Origin: Streptomyces acidiscabies
Lineage (GTDB): Bacteria; Actinomycetota; Actinomycetes; Streptomycetales; Streptomycetaceae
Direction: 5' to 3'
DNA length: 64,000 nt
NCBI RefSeq assembly: GCF_020010905.1
Contig: NZ_JAGJBY010000001.1
Coordinates: forward strand, 2,252,001-2,316,000
Positions 43,721 through 52,942 of the stretch are shown here, piece by piece. The notes under the pieces were generated by a model. The model had not been told where the DNA came from, did not search any database, and saw nothing but the letters and a program-made list of their open reading frames with translations. A program made the translations under genes and the position numbers. Numbering within the stretch: position 1 is the stretch's first letter; each line of letters begins with the position of its first letter.

Positions 43721-43749
43721 AACCGGGCCCCTGTCGCAGGGGCCCGGTT
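43721..43749. terminator. Perfect bidirectional terminator
   Basis: AACCGGGCCCCTG (43721-43733) pairs perfectly with CAGGGGCCCGGTT (43737-43749) around a TCG loop. TTTT follows on the plus strand, and TTTTTT at 43713-43718 serves as AAAAAA/T-run context for the minus strand. It serves glyS and the convergent small secreted gene. Confidence 0.95.
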
Positions 43750-43757
43750 TTCGTGGA

Positions 43758-43973
43758 TCAGGTGACCTCGTCGCCCTGTTTCACCGAGGACTTGTCGGCC
43801 TTGACGGTGATCGAGGCGTCGTTCATGTACGACGCGCTCGGCTTCGGTTTCGGGGCGGCGGCGGGGTGCGAGGCGGCGGCGTACGAGGCGGTCGCCCCGC
43901 CTGCCGCCAACGCCACGGACATCGCGCCGGCGGCCAGCGCGCGGGCGATCCGGCTGTGGGGCACGGAGTTCAT
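43758..43973 (-). CDS. Small secreted protein, possibly a truncated Ig-like domain
   Basis: 71 residues from ATG 43973. A clear signal peptide (about 1-33, cleavage near S-Y-A-A) leaves ~38 mature residues, Ala/Pro/Lys-rich, ending S-I-T-V-K-A-D-K-S-S-V-K-Q-G-D-E-V-T. That ending is how many bacterial Ig-like domains begin, yet the stop follows at once and the terminator is nine bases on, so the gene may be the remnant of a longer surface protein. It could also be a genuine short exported peptide. Confidence 0.6.
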   Translation of the reverse strand: MNSVPHSRIARALAAGAMSVALAAGGATASYAAASHPAAAPKPKPSASYMNDASITVKADKSSVKQGDEVT

Positions 43974-44123
43974 GGGTGACGTCCGTTTCTACGGGGATCC
44001 CCCTGGGGTGCATCTACCAGGGTTACGCCGGTCGGGCGAGGACGCGAGTCGGGGAAGGGGTACCAGGGGGGTACGGGAGGGAGTCGCCCTTCGTGCCTTA
44101 CGTGCCGGTGCGCTTCCGGTGGC

Positions 44124-45575
44124 TCACCTCGCTGAGACTCCCGCCTCCACTCCCCGAAGTTCCGGCGCCCGGAGCCGCGCGGCCGTCTTCTCCGCCGTCC
44201 CTCGTGCCCACTGTCCGCTGGTGAGGAGTCCCAGCGTCAGTACGGACAGCCCGCAGCCGACGATGATCCACCAACCCGGCGTCGCGGCGGAGGCGAAGGT
44301 GGTGCGGTACGACGATGCGTTGATGCCCGAGGCCAGGACTGCTCCCACCACCGCGACCCCCAGCGTCTGCCCGAGCTGTCGGCTCGTGGAGGCCACCGCT
44401 GCGGCAACCCCGGCCTGTGCGCGCGGCATGCCGGACACCGCCGTGTTCGTGATCGGCGCGTTGACGAAGCCGAAGCCGATGCCGAAGACGAGGTAGCCGA
44501 GGAAGCGCCCGGCGTCGGAGGTCCCGGCGTCGAAGGCCGCGAAGAGCAGCGCGCCCGAGGACATGGCGACCCCGGCGATGAGGAGCGGGATGCGAGGCCC
44601 GCGCGTACCGACCAGGCGCCCGGAGATGGGTGCGCAGAGGAACGTCGGGACGGCCATCGGCAGCATCCACAGCCCGGCGTGCAGCGCGTCGAGCCCCTGG
44701 ACGTTCTGGAGGTACAGCGTCGACAGGAACAGGAACCCGGCGAGGGCGGAGAACGCGGAGATCGCTATCACCGTCGCCCCGCTGAACGGCGCGGACCGGA
44801 AGAACCGCAGGTCGATGAGGGGATCGGCACGCCGGGGCTCGTACCACAGCAACCCGGCGAGCGCGGCGGCGGCGAGCACCCCGAACGGCACGCTGACCCC
44901 GGCCCCGGAGACCGGCGCTTCGATGATCGCGCAGGTGAGCGCACCGAACAGCGCGATCACCAGCACCTGCCCGACCGGGTCGGGCCGCCGGGCCCGCTCC
45001 GCGCGGGACTCGGGAACGAACCGCAGCGTGAGGAGCAGTGCGGCCACCCCGACGGGAAGGTTCAGCCAGAAGATCGCCCGCCACCCCACGGAGTCGACGA
45101 GCAGCCCCCCGACGAGCGGCCCGGCCGCCATGGATATCCCGACGACGGCACCCCACACACCGATGGCCCTCGCGCGCTCCCGCGCGTCGGTGAACGTGTT
45201 CGTGATGATCGACATGGCGACGGGGTTGAGCATCGACCCCCCGACGGCCTGCACCATCCGCGCGACGACGAGCAGTTCGAGGTTCGGCGCGAGAGAACAC
45301 AGCACGGACCCGACCGTGAAGACGACGAGCCCGGTCATGAAGACCTTGCGCCGCCCGATCCGGTCGGCGGTCGACCCCGCGAGCATCAGCAGCGAGGCCA
45401 GCACCAGCGTGTACGCGTCAATGGTCCACTGGAGACCCGACGTACTCGCATCGAGATCGCGCTGCATGGACGGCAGCGCCACGTTCAGCACAGTGTTGTC
45501 CAAGCTCACGATCAGCAGGCTCATGCAGCAGATCGCGAGCACCAGCAGTCGACGGTTAGGGCTGAGCTCCGGCAT
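44124..45575 (-). CDS. DHA2-family MFS multidrug transporter
   Basis: 483 residues from ATG 45575 (GTG 45584 would add three). Fourteen predicted transmembrane segments; family motifs S-L-D-N-T-V-L-N-V-A-L-P, L-Q-W-x-I-D-A-Y-T-L, G-S-T-A-D-R-I-G-R-R-K-V-F (motif A) and W-R-A-I-F-W-L-N-L-P-V-G. A proton-driven exporter of drugs or a metabolite; substrate unknown. No regulator gene beside it. It diverges from the dihydrouridine synthase gene with a 106-bp gap. Confidence 0.93.
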   Translation of the reverse strand: MPELSPNRRLLVLAICCMSLLIVSLDNTVLNVALPSMQRDLDASTSGLQWTIDAYTLVLASLLMLAGSTADRIGRRKVFMTGLVVFTVGSVLCSLAPNLELLVVARMVQAVGGSMLNPVAMSIITNTFTDARERARAIGVWGAVVGISMAAGPLVGGLLVDSVGWRAIFWLNLPVGVAALLLTLRFVPESRAERARRPDPVGQVLVIALFGALTCAIIEAPVSGAGVSVPFGVLAAAALAGLLWYEPRRADPLIDLRFFRSAPFSGATVIAISAFSALAGFLFLSTLYLQNVQGLDALHAGLWMLPMAVPTFLCAPISGRLVGTRGPRIPLLIAGVAMSSGALLFAAFDAGTSDAGRFLGYLVFGIGFGFVNAPITNTAVSGMPRAQAGVAAAVASTSRQLGQTLGVAVVGAVLASGINASSYRTTFASAATPGWWIIVGCGLSVLTLGLLTSGQWARGTAEKTAARLRAPELRGVEAGVSAR

Positions 45576-45681
45576 GCCCACCACTGTACGCCCGTATCGA
45601 TAGTGCGTCTAACTAATGACCTGTACAAGATTCTGGACTTCACCCGTTCGGCCCACTCGTCCCATGCGCGACAATGGGGGA

Positions 45682-46824
45682 ATGTCCACGACCGCCCAGC
45701 CGCTCCAGATCGGCCCGCACACCGTCCAGCCGCCCGTCGTCCTGGCGCCCATGGCCGGTATCACCAACGCCCCGTTCCGCACTCTCTGTAGGGAGTTCAG
45801 TGGCGGAAAAGGCCTGTTCGTGAGCGAGATGATCACCACCCGCGCGCTGGTCGAGCGCAACGACAAGACCATGCAGCTCATCCGCTTCGACGCGACCGAG
45901 ACCCCCCGCTCGATCCAGCTGTACGGCGTCGACCCGGCGACCGTCGGCAAGGCCGTCCGCATGATCGCGGAAGAGGGCCTCGCCGACCACATCGACCTGA
46001 ACTTCGGCTGCCCCGTCCCGAAGGTCACCCGCAAGGGCGGCGGCTCGGCCCTTCCGTACAAGCGCAACCTCCTGCGCGCGATCCTCCGCGAGGCCGTCTC
46101 CGGTGCCGGGGACCTCCCGGTCACGATGAAGATGCGCAAGGGCATCGACGACGACCACATCACCTACCTCGACGCCGGCCGTATCGCCGTCGAGGAGGGC
46201 GTGACGGCGATCGCCCTGCACGGCCGGACCGCCGCCCAGCACTACGGCGGCACCGCCGACTGGGAGGCCATCGCGCGCCTCAAGGAGCATGTCCCGGAGA
46301 TCCCGGTGCTCGGCAACGGCGACATCTGGTCGGCTCAGGACGCGCTGAGGATGGTGCGGGAAACCGGTTGCGACGGAGTTGTGGTGGGCCGGGGGTGCCT
46401 GGGCCGGCCGTGGCTGTTCTCGGACCTGGTCGCGGCTTTCGAGGGGCGCTTGGACGATCTCGCCCGCCCGTCGCTTCGCGAGGTCGCCGACGTCATGGTC
46501 CGCCACGCGACCCTCCTCGGCGAGTGGCTCGGCGACGAGTCGAGGGGCGTCATCGACTTCCGCAAGCACGTCGCCTGGTACCTGAAGGGCTTCGCGGTCG
46601 GCAGCGAGATGCGCAAACGCCTCGCGATCACGTCCTCCCTGGCCGAACTCCGAGCAGGACTGGACGAGTTGGACCTCGCCCAGCCCTGGCCGACCGGCGC
46701 CGACGGCCCCCGGGGCCGCACGTCCGGCAACAACCGCGTCGTCCTCCCGGACGGCTGGCTCAAGGACCCGTACGACTGCGCGGGCATCAGCGAGGACGCC
46801 GAACTCGACACGTCCGGCGGCTGA
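45682..46824 (+). CDS. dus: tRNA-dihydrouridine synthase
   Basis: 380 residues from ATG 45682 (GGGGGA directly upstream); 22 codons of upstream open frame lack an RBS. V-V-L-A-P-M-A-G-I-T-N-A-P-F-R, S-I-Q-L-Y-G-V-D-P, D-L-N-F-G-C-P-V-P-K-V-T-R-K-G-G-G (catalytic Cys), H-G-R-T-A-A-Q-H-Y and G-N-G-D-I-W-x-A-x-D-A identify the FMN-dependent Dus family (DusB-like group). It reduces specific uridines in tRNA. Confidence 0.95.
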   Translation: MSTTAQPLQIGPHTVQPPVVLAPMAGITNAPFRTLCREFSGGKGLFVSEMITTRALVERNDKTMQLIRFDATETPRSIQLYGVDPATVGKAVRMIAEEGLADHIDLNFGCPVPKVTRKGGGSALPYKRNLLRAILREAVSGAGDLPVTMKMRKGIDDDHITYLDAGRIAVEEGVTAIALHGRTAAQHYGGTADWEAIARLKEHVPEIPVLGNGDIWSAQDALRMVRETGCDGVVVGRGCLGRPWLFSDLVAAFEGRLDDLARPSLREVADVMVRHATLLGEWLGDESRGVIDFRKHVAWYLKGFAVGSEMRKRLAITSSLAELRAGLDELDLAQPWPTGADGPRGRTSGNNRVVLPDGWLKDPYDCAGISEDAELDTSGG

Positions 46825-46871
46825 GTTGACGCCCTCTCGACACCGCGCCGGAGCCCGCCGACACTGATCGC

Positions 46872-47402
46872 GTGGCGGACAGCGCGGTGTGGGTCGCGGC
46901 TTTGACCGGCGGTACGGCCGTACTGGCGGGCTGGGTCACCACCTTGGGGAACGTCCGCGCGGCCAGGGTCCAGGCGGAGGCGTCCGCGAAGGCCCAACAG
47001 GAGAGCCGGATACGGGAGTTGCGGCGGGACGCGTACCTGGAGCTGATGCGCCGGGCGCACGGGATGAGCGAGCTCTACTGGAAGGTCGGCGACGTCCGCT
47101 TCCGACCCGCCGACCCCGAACGGTTTCTGACACGCGTTCAGGAACTGCGGGTGGAGGCGCGCGAGGCGTACGACCCGCTGATGCACAGCGTGCGGGTCAT
47201 CTCGCTGGAGGGGCCCGGCGGGCTCGTGGGGCCGGCCCAGGCGGTGCTGGCGGCGGCCACCCGCACCAACGGTTCCCTCGCCGGGATCTCCCCGGGCGAG
47301 CCGGAGGCGTTCGCCCGCTTCGACGCGGCCATGGAAGCCTACTCGGCCTCCCTGGCCGCGTTCGTGGAAGCGGCGCGCGATGCGATGAACGAGCCGCTGT
47401 GA
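46872..47402 (+). CDS. Membrane-anchored hypothetical protein
   Basis: 176 residues, GTG start 46872. One N-terminal transmembrane helix (about 6-25) is followed by a charged helix with coiled-coil character (A-A-R-V-Q-A-E-A-S-A-K-A-Q-Q-E-S-R-I-R-E-L-R-R-D-A-Y) and a mostly helical domain. No family recognised; the layout (one helix, then E-x-R-R-x-A-Y) is common in uncharacterised Streptomyces membrane proteins. Convergent with the sulfatase gene, four bases apart. Confidence 0.75.
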   Translation: MADSAVWVAALTGGTAVLAGWVTTLGNVRAARVQAEASAKAQQESRIRELRRDAYLELMRRAHGMSELYWKVGDVRFRPADPERFLTRVQELRVEAREAYDPLMHSVRVISLEGPGGLVGPAQAVLAAATRTNGSLAGISPGEPEAFARFDAAMEAYSASLAAFVEAARDAMNEPL

Positions 47403-47406
47403 CGCG

Positions 47407-49197
47407 TCAGTTGGTCTTCGGGTGCGGGGTCGAGCCGTACGCCGTGAGGAAGCGGTCGCGGAACTGGTCCATCTTCCACACCGGCGCGTCGTGCGCGGGC
47501 TTCAGGCCGTCCGTCCAGTTCCAATCGGCCACCTTTTCAAGGACCTTGGGGTCCTTCGCGACGATCGAGATCGGTACGTCGCGGCTGGCCTTGGTGCCGC
47601 TCACCTTGGCGTTCGGCTGGTGGTCGCCCAGGAAGACGAGAACCGTGTCGTCGTCGGCGTACCGCTCCATCCACTGGGTCAGCGAGGTCACCGAGTACTG
47701 CACCGCCTTGCCGTACTCCTCGCGGGCCTTGGTGTCGTCGCTGTAGACGTCCGAGGACTTCTTGCCCGCCTTCTGGATCGCGTCGAAGACCGAACCGTCG
47801 CCCACGTCCTCCCAGTCGACCAGCGACGGGATCGGCGCCCACGGCATGTGGCTGGACGTCAGGATGATCTCGGCCATCAGCGGCTTGTCCCGCTTCTTGC
47901 TGTGCTCAAGGCGCTGGTACGACTCCAGCGCGTACTGGTCCGGCATCGTCGACCAGCTGAACTTCGGTCCCTGGTACCCCATTTGGAAGGCGTTGTAGAC
48001 CTTGTCGAGGCCGTAGTACTTCTGCTCCGGCCAGCTCTTCTGCACGCCCGGCATGATGCCGACGGTGTCCCACGCGCCGGTCTTCTGGAACGCCTTCGTG
48101 AGGGAGAGGTGGTCGCTCGCCATCACCGTGCGGTAGCGCTGCTGGTTGTCGATCCACAGGCCCGACATGGTCGTCGAGTGCCCGAACCAGCTGCCGCCGC
48201 CGTACGTCGACGACGTCAACCAGCCGCTCTTCGCGTGGAATCCGATCTTCGCGAGCGCCGCCGTGTTCTCCGTGAGCATCTTGTCGACGCCCGGCGCCAT
48301 GATCGGGTCCTCGATCGCGCTGCGGCCGTAGCTCTCGATGAACGTGAACAGCATGTCCTTGCCGCGCAGGTCCGGAACGAGCTGCGACGGCGGCGTGTTG
48401 CCGAACTTGTCGCTCTTCGCGATCTTCTTGAACGCGGCCTCGTCCTTCAACGTCGCCTCGACCTGCCGCCGTTGGGAGTTCAACCCGGCCGCAGCCCGGT
48501 ACGAGGCGAACGGGATCCCCGCGACGTTCACGGTGAGGATCGTGCACGTGATCCACGCGGTGCCGACCAACAACGTGCCCCGCGTGGCGAGTTGGATATC
48601 CCGCCCGAGGATGTTCCCGATCCGGACGAGCGCGCCCACCATCCCCACGAACAGCGCCGCGACGAGCACGACCAGCCCGATCGCGAGCAGGTTCGCGGCC
48701 GTCTTCCCCGAGGAGTCCGCCACGTACGACTTCGCGTCGTCGAGCAACTCCCAGTCCAGCACGGGGTTGAAGCTCCGGCCGAGGTAGTCCCGGTACCCCA
48801 TCTCCAGCCCGTTGACGACGGTCAGCGCGGCCAGCCCGATGCCCCCGACGACGGCGAACCAGAACCGGGGCCGCCGGGGGAGGGAGATCAACAGGGCGGA
48901 GACGATGACGGCTTCACCGGGCAGCCGTATGAACGTGGACCACTTGAAGGCGGCGATGGACACGGGCAGCAGGAACGAGGTGTAGACCAGCAACACGGCG
49001 AGCACGGTCCCGGTCCACCAGACGACCTTGGCGGCGAGGGGATACCGACTCCGCCACTCCCGAACGAGGGCGAACCGCTTGGCGGGCGGCTCGCTTTCTT
49101 CTACCTGGCCGGCCTCCGCTTCGGTACTCACGGCATCCACCGTCTCTTCGGACGGCGTCGGTTCCGGTTGTTGACGTGAGTCTGTGGAGACAGGCAC
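47407..49197 (-). CDS. LTA-synthase-like membrane sulfatase/phosphotransferase
   Basis: 596 residues from GTG 49197, seven bases after GGAAGGA; the frame is open to 49272 but without an RBS. A ~55-residue acidic cytoplasmic tail precedes five hydrophobic segments (about 70-240). The extracellular C-terminal half is an alkaline-phosphatase/sulfatase fold: M-L-F-T-F-I-E-S-Y-G-R (nucleophile region), S-S-T-Y-G-G-G-S-W-F-G-H, I-L-T-S-S-H-M-P-W and F-L-G-D-H-Q-P-N (metal-binding D-H). Layout resembles lipoteichoic acid synthases and related phosphoglycerol or phosphoethanolamine transferases, so an envelope-modifying role is likely; the substrate is not clear. Confidence 0.85.
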   Translation of the reverse strand: MPVSTDSRQQPEPTPSEETVDAVSTEAEAGQVEESEPPAKRFALVREWRSRYPLAAKVVWWTGTVLAVLLVYTSFLLPVSIAAFKWSTFIRLPGEAVIVSALLISLPRRPRFWFAVVGGIGLAALTVVNGLEMGYRDYLGRSFNPVLDWELLDDAKSYVADSSGKTAANLLAIGLVVLVAALFVGMVGALVRIGNILGRDIQLATRGTLLVGTAWITCTILTVNVAGIPFASYRAAAGLNSQRRQVEATLKDEAAFKKIAKSDKFGNTPPSQLVPDLRGKDMLFTFIESYGRSAIEDPIMAPGVDKMLTENTAALAKIGFHAKSGWLTSSTYGGGSWFGHSTTMSGLWIDNQQRYRTVMASDHLSLTKAFQKTGAWDTVGIMPGVQKSWPEQKYYGLDKVYNAFQMGYQGPKFSWSTMPDQYALESYQRLEHSKKRDKPLMAEIILTSSHMPWAPIPSLVDWEDVGDGSVFDAIQKAGKKSSDVYSDDTKAREEYGKAVQYSVTSLTQWMERYADDDTVLVFLGDHQPNAKVSGTKASRDVPISIVAKDPKVLEKVADWNWTDGLKPAHDAPVWKMDQFRDRFLTAYGSTPHPKTN

Positions 49198-49396
49198 CCG
49201 AAGGTCCTTCCGTACGAGGCAGTGGCCCAGATGGCCGGCGGACCCGGTGTGGAGGTCCGGGTCCGCCATCATTTCGTACGGGCTGTTCTGGACCTGTGTT
49301 CACCCCCCAGGGGCAGAAGCAGGCAAACACAGGGCAAACGACGGCCCAAGGGGCAACTCAATCGCCCTTGAGGCTCGCGACGGGCCTGCATATATC

Positions 49397-49436
49397 AGGG
49401 GCGCGGGGAACTGCGCGACAAGCCACAACGGACCCG
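49397..49436 (+). repeat. Dispersed GC-rich repeat, copy G
   Basis: AGGGGCGCGGGGAACTGCGC then GACAAGCCACAACGGACCCGC, the same element as copies C, D and E. It lies in the 277-bp gap (49198-49474) between two minus-strand genes, in which I see no gene. Confidence 0.8.
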
Positions 49437-49474
49437 CAGCCGCCAGACAACCTCCCGAGGCACCCCGAACCGCG

Positions 49475-51412
49475 CTAGGCCCCACCCACCGCAGTCAACA
49501 AAGCCAACGGCGTAGCAGCGGACCGCGATTCGCGAACGCACGCGTGCGGATAAGGCACAGGTACCCCCTGCGTATCCCTCCCGTACCCCGCAAGTACCTC
49601 CGGCAGCCGATGCCCGGTAGCAGTAGCCGCATCGACCAACGCATGAGCCACGGTCCGAGCCTCGTCATGAAGCCCGTACCGAGCCAACCCAAGAGTGATG
49701 AGCGCGTTGTCATGGGGCCACACGGACCCCCGATGGTACGAGAGAGGGTGATACGCGGCCTGCCCCGCGGCCAGCGTCCGCACACCCCACCCGGAGAAGA
49801 AGTCGGGTTCGAGCAACCGCCGCCCCACGACCTCCCCGTACTCCTTGTCGAGCAGCCCGGACCAGAGCAGATGCCCGGCGTCGGAGGCGATGGCGTCGAC
49901 CTGCCGCCCCTCCCCGTCGAGCGCGAGCGCGGGGAAGGACGCGTCCCGCATCCAGAAATCCCGCTGGAACCGGTCCCGCAGATCCGCGGCGGCCTGTTCG
50001 AGCAGAGCGGAGTACGTCTCGTTCCCCCAGGCGGTACGTGATACCCAGGCGGTACGCCGAAGGGCGTCATACGCGTACCCCTGGGCTCCTGCGGCCATCA
50101 CGGTCCCCCGTACCCGGGTCCCGTCGGCGGAGCAGATCGCACCGGGGGAGTCCTTCCAGTTCTGGTTGGACAACCCACCCTGGTCGGCGCGGTAGACGAG
50201 GTACCCCCGGGAGGACAGCCCCCCGTGATCGAGCATCCAGTCGACGGCGGCACGGGCATGGCCCTCAAGCCGCCGAGCGAGGGCGAGGTCCCCGGTCTGC
50301 TCGACGTACGCCCCGAGGAGGACGAGGAACAGGGGCGTCGCGTCGACGGACCCGTAGTACCGCCCGTACGGCACCTGCTGGAAGTGCGCCAGCTCCCCGT
50401 GCCGCACCTCGTGCACGATCTTCCCGGGCTGGGAGACGGCGTGCGGCCCGGTCTCGGTGGCCTGGCTCGCGGCCAGCGCCAGCAGCGTCGCGCTCGCCAG
50501 CTGGGGCCGGTACGGCAGAGCGAACAGGGACGTCAGCAAGGCGTCCCGCCCGAGGAGCGCGAGGAACCACGGCGCCCCGGCGGCCGGCACCCGCAGCTCC
50601 TCCCCGTCGGGCCCGACGGCGGGCACCTGGAGCGCGGCGAGGTCGGCGAGCCCCCGGGCACAGGCGGCGGCCAGCTCGGGCCACCCGGTGGGGAACGCGA
50701 CCCCCTGGATGAACTCCCCTTCGAGAGCCATGAGTTGCTCACCGACGGCGGCGGGCGACCGCGGCACGCGCAACGCCCGCTTCTCCCCGTGCGGCCGGGC
50801 CATCACCCGCAAGGTCACCTCGGCGGCCCCGTGCGGCTCCAACTCCAGTGACCACACGAGCCGTCGGGCCCCGGTCCCGGTCTCCTCGACCCCGTCGGGC
50901 GCGGGGTCGGCCGTAACTGTCGTACAGGACCGCCACTCACTGCGCTGATACGTGAACTCGACCCCGTCGTCGAGGACTTGACGGCGCCGGACGATGCCGG
51001 TCTTGGCGTAGGTGCGGTGGTCGGAGCGGAGTTCGAACTGGTCGGCGAAGTCCGCGTCGGCGGTGACCGCGAGCCGTACGACGGTCGGCACCGGCCGGTT
51101 GCTGACGACCCGCAGCGATTCGATGAACGACCCGTCCCCGACGGCCTGTTCACGGAAGAGCGTGCAGGACGGCGGCTCGTTGCGCCCGCCGCGCGGGACG
51201 AGTACGCACGAGGCGGTGTCCCCGGCGGTGACGGGCGTCAGCGCCTCCGGCACGGCCCCGTCGACGGTGAGCTGCCAGCGGCTCAAGTGCCGCGCGTCGC
51301 GCACGAAGAGGCCTTCCAGGGAGGTCCCGGAGCCTACGCCGCTGATGTCTCCACGGTCGCCGACGGCGGCGAACGTACCGCCGTACACGAGCAGATGATG
51401 CCGGTCCGTCAT
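49475..51412 (-). CDS. Glycogen-debranching-type amylo-alpha-1,6-glucosidase family protein
   Basis: 645 residues from ATG 51412. The N-terminal ~230 residues match the glycogen-debranching N-terminal domain (G-G-T-F-A-A-V-G-D-R-G-D-I, E-G-L-F-V-R-D-A-R-H-L-S-R-W). The C-terminal part is an (alpha/alpha)6 barrel of the GH133-like type: A-G-A-P-W-F-L-A-L-L-G-R-D-A-L-L-T-S (general acid region), Y-Y-G-S-V-D-A-T-P-L-F, Q-N-W-K-D-S and Y-H-R-G-S-V-W-P-H-D-N (catalytic region). Such proteins hydrolyse alpha-glucosidic links in branched or small alpha-glucans in the cytosol. ATGA overlap with the upstream glycosidase gene shows an operon. Confidence 0.88.
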   Translation of the reverse strand: MTDRHHLLVYGGTFAAVGDRGDISGVGSGTSLEGLFVRDARHLSRWQLTVDGAVPEALTPVTAGDTASCVLVPRGGRNEPPSCTLFREQAVGDGSFIESLRVVSNRPVPTVVRLAVTADADFADQFELRSDHRTYAKTGIVRRRQVLDDGVEFTYQRSEWRSCTTVTADPAPDGVEETGTGARRLVWSLELEPHGAAEVTLRVMARPHGEKRALRVPRSPAAVGEQLMALEGEFIQGVAFPTGWPELAAACARGLADLAALQVPAVGPDGEELRVPAAGAPWFLALLGRDALLTSLFALPYRPQLASATLLALAASQATETGPHAVSQPGKIVHEVRHGELAHFQQVPYGRYYGSVDATPLFLVLLGAYVEQTGDLALARRLEGHARAAVDWMLDHGGLSSRGYLVYRADQGGLSNQNWKDSPGAICSADGTRVRGTVMAAGAQGYAYDALRRTAWVSRTAWGNETYSALLEQAAADLRDRFQRDFWMRDASFPALALDGEGRQVDAIASDAGHLLWSGLLDKEYGEVVGRRLLEPDFFSGWGVRTLAAGQAAYHPLSYHRGSVWPHDNALITLGLARYGLHDEARTVAHALVDAATATGHRLPEVLAGYGRDTQGVPVPYPHACVRESRSAATPLALLTAVGGA

Positions 51413-52824
51413 CCCCGGTCCCCTCCCTTGGTCCCCGCAATGCCCATGTCTGACATGTCGTCAAGTTCTGTGTCGTGCAGCAGATCCAGTGCGAGCGCGG
51501 CGGTCCAGCCGAAGCCGGTCGCCCCGCAGGCCTCGCCGGTGTACGGGTCGACGTACTCGGCGAACTCCGAGGTGTCGGCGGCCCGGAGGAAGTCGGCGCG
51601 CAGCGCATCGGCCCGCAGGGTCTCGCCGTGCTGCCGAAGTCCCCGCTCCAGCAGCCAACTCGTGTTGAACCAGGCGGGCCCGCGCCAGTAGCGGTGTGGG
51701 TCGAACGCCTCGCCCAGCAGGTCGTAGGAGGGGACGAGCCGCGTGGACGTCCCGAGCCCGAAGTGCCGTCCGCACAGCGTCCGTACGACCGCCTGCGCGA
51801 CGTCGCGCGGCAGGCCGGGCAGCAGCAGCGGGACGAGGCCGGAGACGCCGCGCTCGCGGATCAGGTCGCCGCCGACGACGTCCCGGCAGAAGAACATCCC
51901 CTCGGCCGGGTCCCAGAGCCGGTCGAGGAGTGCGGTCGTGAGGCGCTCGGCGCGCGCGTGCCGTGCGGTGCCGGTCGCCCCCAACTCGTGGGCGATACGG
52001 GCGAGTGCGTGCTCCGAGGCGACGAGCAGCGCGTTGAACGCGGGGTCCTCGACGGCGAACTCCCGCGCCCCGTCGGCGTATTGGCGGTCCCGGTAGTCGG
52101 CCGCGAGCCGGACGTACCGCCCGTAGTCGAGGTCCGTCGGCCGGTCCTCGGGAGCGCCGTGGTCGAGGTCCGCGCGCCGGAAGGACCGCGCGGGGGCCGG
52201 TGTGATCCGCGCCAACGGGGCGTCCCAGCAAGGGGAGTTGTCCATACCCTGTTCCCAGGGGTGGACGACGGAGACCAGCCCGCCGCCCCCGAGGTCGCGC
52301 CGGTGCAGCAGATAGCGGTGCCAGGCCGCGAGCTGTGGGTAGACCCGGGACAGGAAGCCGCGCGCCCACGACAGGCCGGGGTCGGCGCAGTGCACCAGCC
52401 AGGCGGCCAGCGCGTGGACCGGTGGCTGCACGATGCCAGAGGTCTGTACCGTGCGCGGGGCACCCGCCGCGCGCCCGGCGACCGAGGAGCGCCAGAAGTC
52501 GGGGCTCGGGAAGTACGCGTCGAGCGGGACGGAGGGGTTGAAGACGATGTGCGGGATCCGGCCGTCGCCCCACTGGGCCGCGAGCAGCGTCTCCAGCTCG
52601 GTCTGCGCGCGCACCGGCGAGACGTGCCTCAGGCCGATCGCGATGAACGCGGAGTCCCACGACCACTGGTGCGGGTACAGGCTGCGCGAGGGGACCGTCG
52701 AGGTCCCGGTCCAGTTCTCCTGTAGTACCCGTACCGCCCTGGAGGGCGGCGACCCCGTACCACCGGGATCGTATGCAGTGGTGTGCCCGGCTGAGCGGGC
52801 GATGAGCTGGGCAGTGCGATCCAC
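51409..52824 (-). CDS. GH63/MGH1-like (alpha/alpha)6 glycoside hydrolase
   Basis: 471 residues, GTG start 52824. Barrel motifs: Y-P-H-Q-W-S-W-D-S-A-F (acid side), H-P-W-E-Q-G-M-D-N-S-P-C-W-D, R-G-P-A-W-F-N-T-S-W-L and E-Y-V-D-P-Y-T-G-E-A-C-G. This is the pattern of bacterial GH63 and mannosylglycerate/glucosylglycerate-hydrolase-like (MGH1) enzymes, which cleave alpha-linked glucose or mannose from small solutes or glycans. Cotranscribed with the debranching-type gene; together they may degrade a compatible solute or alpha-glucan under control of the divergent ROK regulator. Confidence 0.85.
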   Translation of the reverse strand: MDRTAQLIARSAGHTTAYDPGGTGSPPSRAVRVLQENWTGTSTVPSRSLYPHQWSWDSAFIAIGLRHVSPVRAQTELETLLAAQWGDGRIPHIVFNPSVPLDAYFPSPDFWRSSVAGRAAGAPRTVQTSGIVQPPVHALAAWLVHCADPGLSWARGFLSRVYPQLAAWHRYLLHRRDLGGGGLVSVVHPWEQGMDNSPCWDAPLARITPAPARSFRRADLDHGAPEDRPTDLDYGRYVRLAADYRDRQYADGAREFAVEDPAFNALLVASEHALARIAHELGATGTARHARAERLTTALLDRLWDPAEGMFFCRDVVGGDLIRERGVSGLVPLLLPGLPRDVAQAVVRTLCGRHFGLGTSTRLVPSYDLLGEAFDPHRYWRGPAWFNTSWLLERGLRQHGETLRADALRADFLRAADTSEFAEYVDPYTGEACGATGFGWTAALALDLLHDTELDDMSDMGIAGTKGGDRG

Positions 52825-52863
52825 TCGGGGCTCCCCGACGACGACATGGCTGACCGGCCGGTT

Positions 52864-52930
52864 CGGTAGTGGCTACCGTAGGGTTACGTCTATTTAACAC
52901 GCAAAACTCAATATGTAATGCAAGCTTGAG
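52864..52930. promoter_or_regulatory. AT-rich divergent promoter with inverted repeats
   Basis: The 118-bp gap between the glycosidase operon and the ROK gene contains CGGTAG-TGG-CTACCG (52864-52878, perfect) and CTCAA-N14-TTGAG (52907-52930), within the most AT-rich short stretch of the neighbourhood (TATTTAACACGCAAAACTCA). These are candidate operators for the ROK regulator. Confidence 0.5.
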
Positions 52931-52942
52931 AAACACAAGGGG

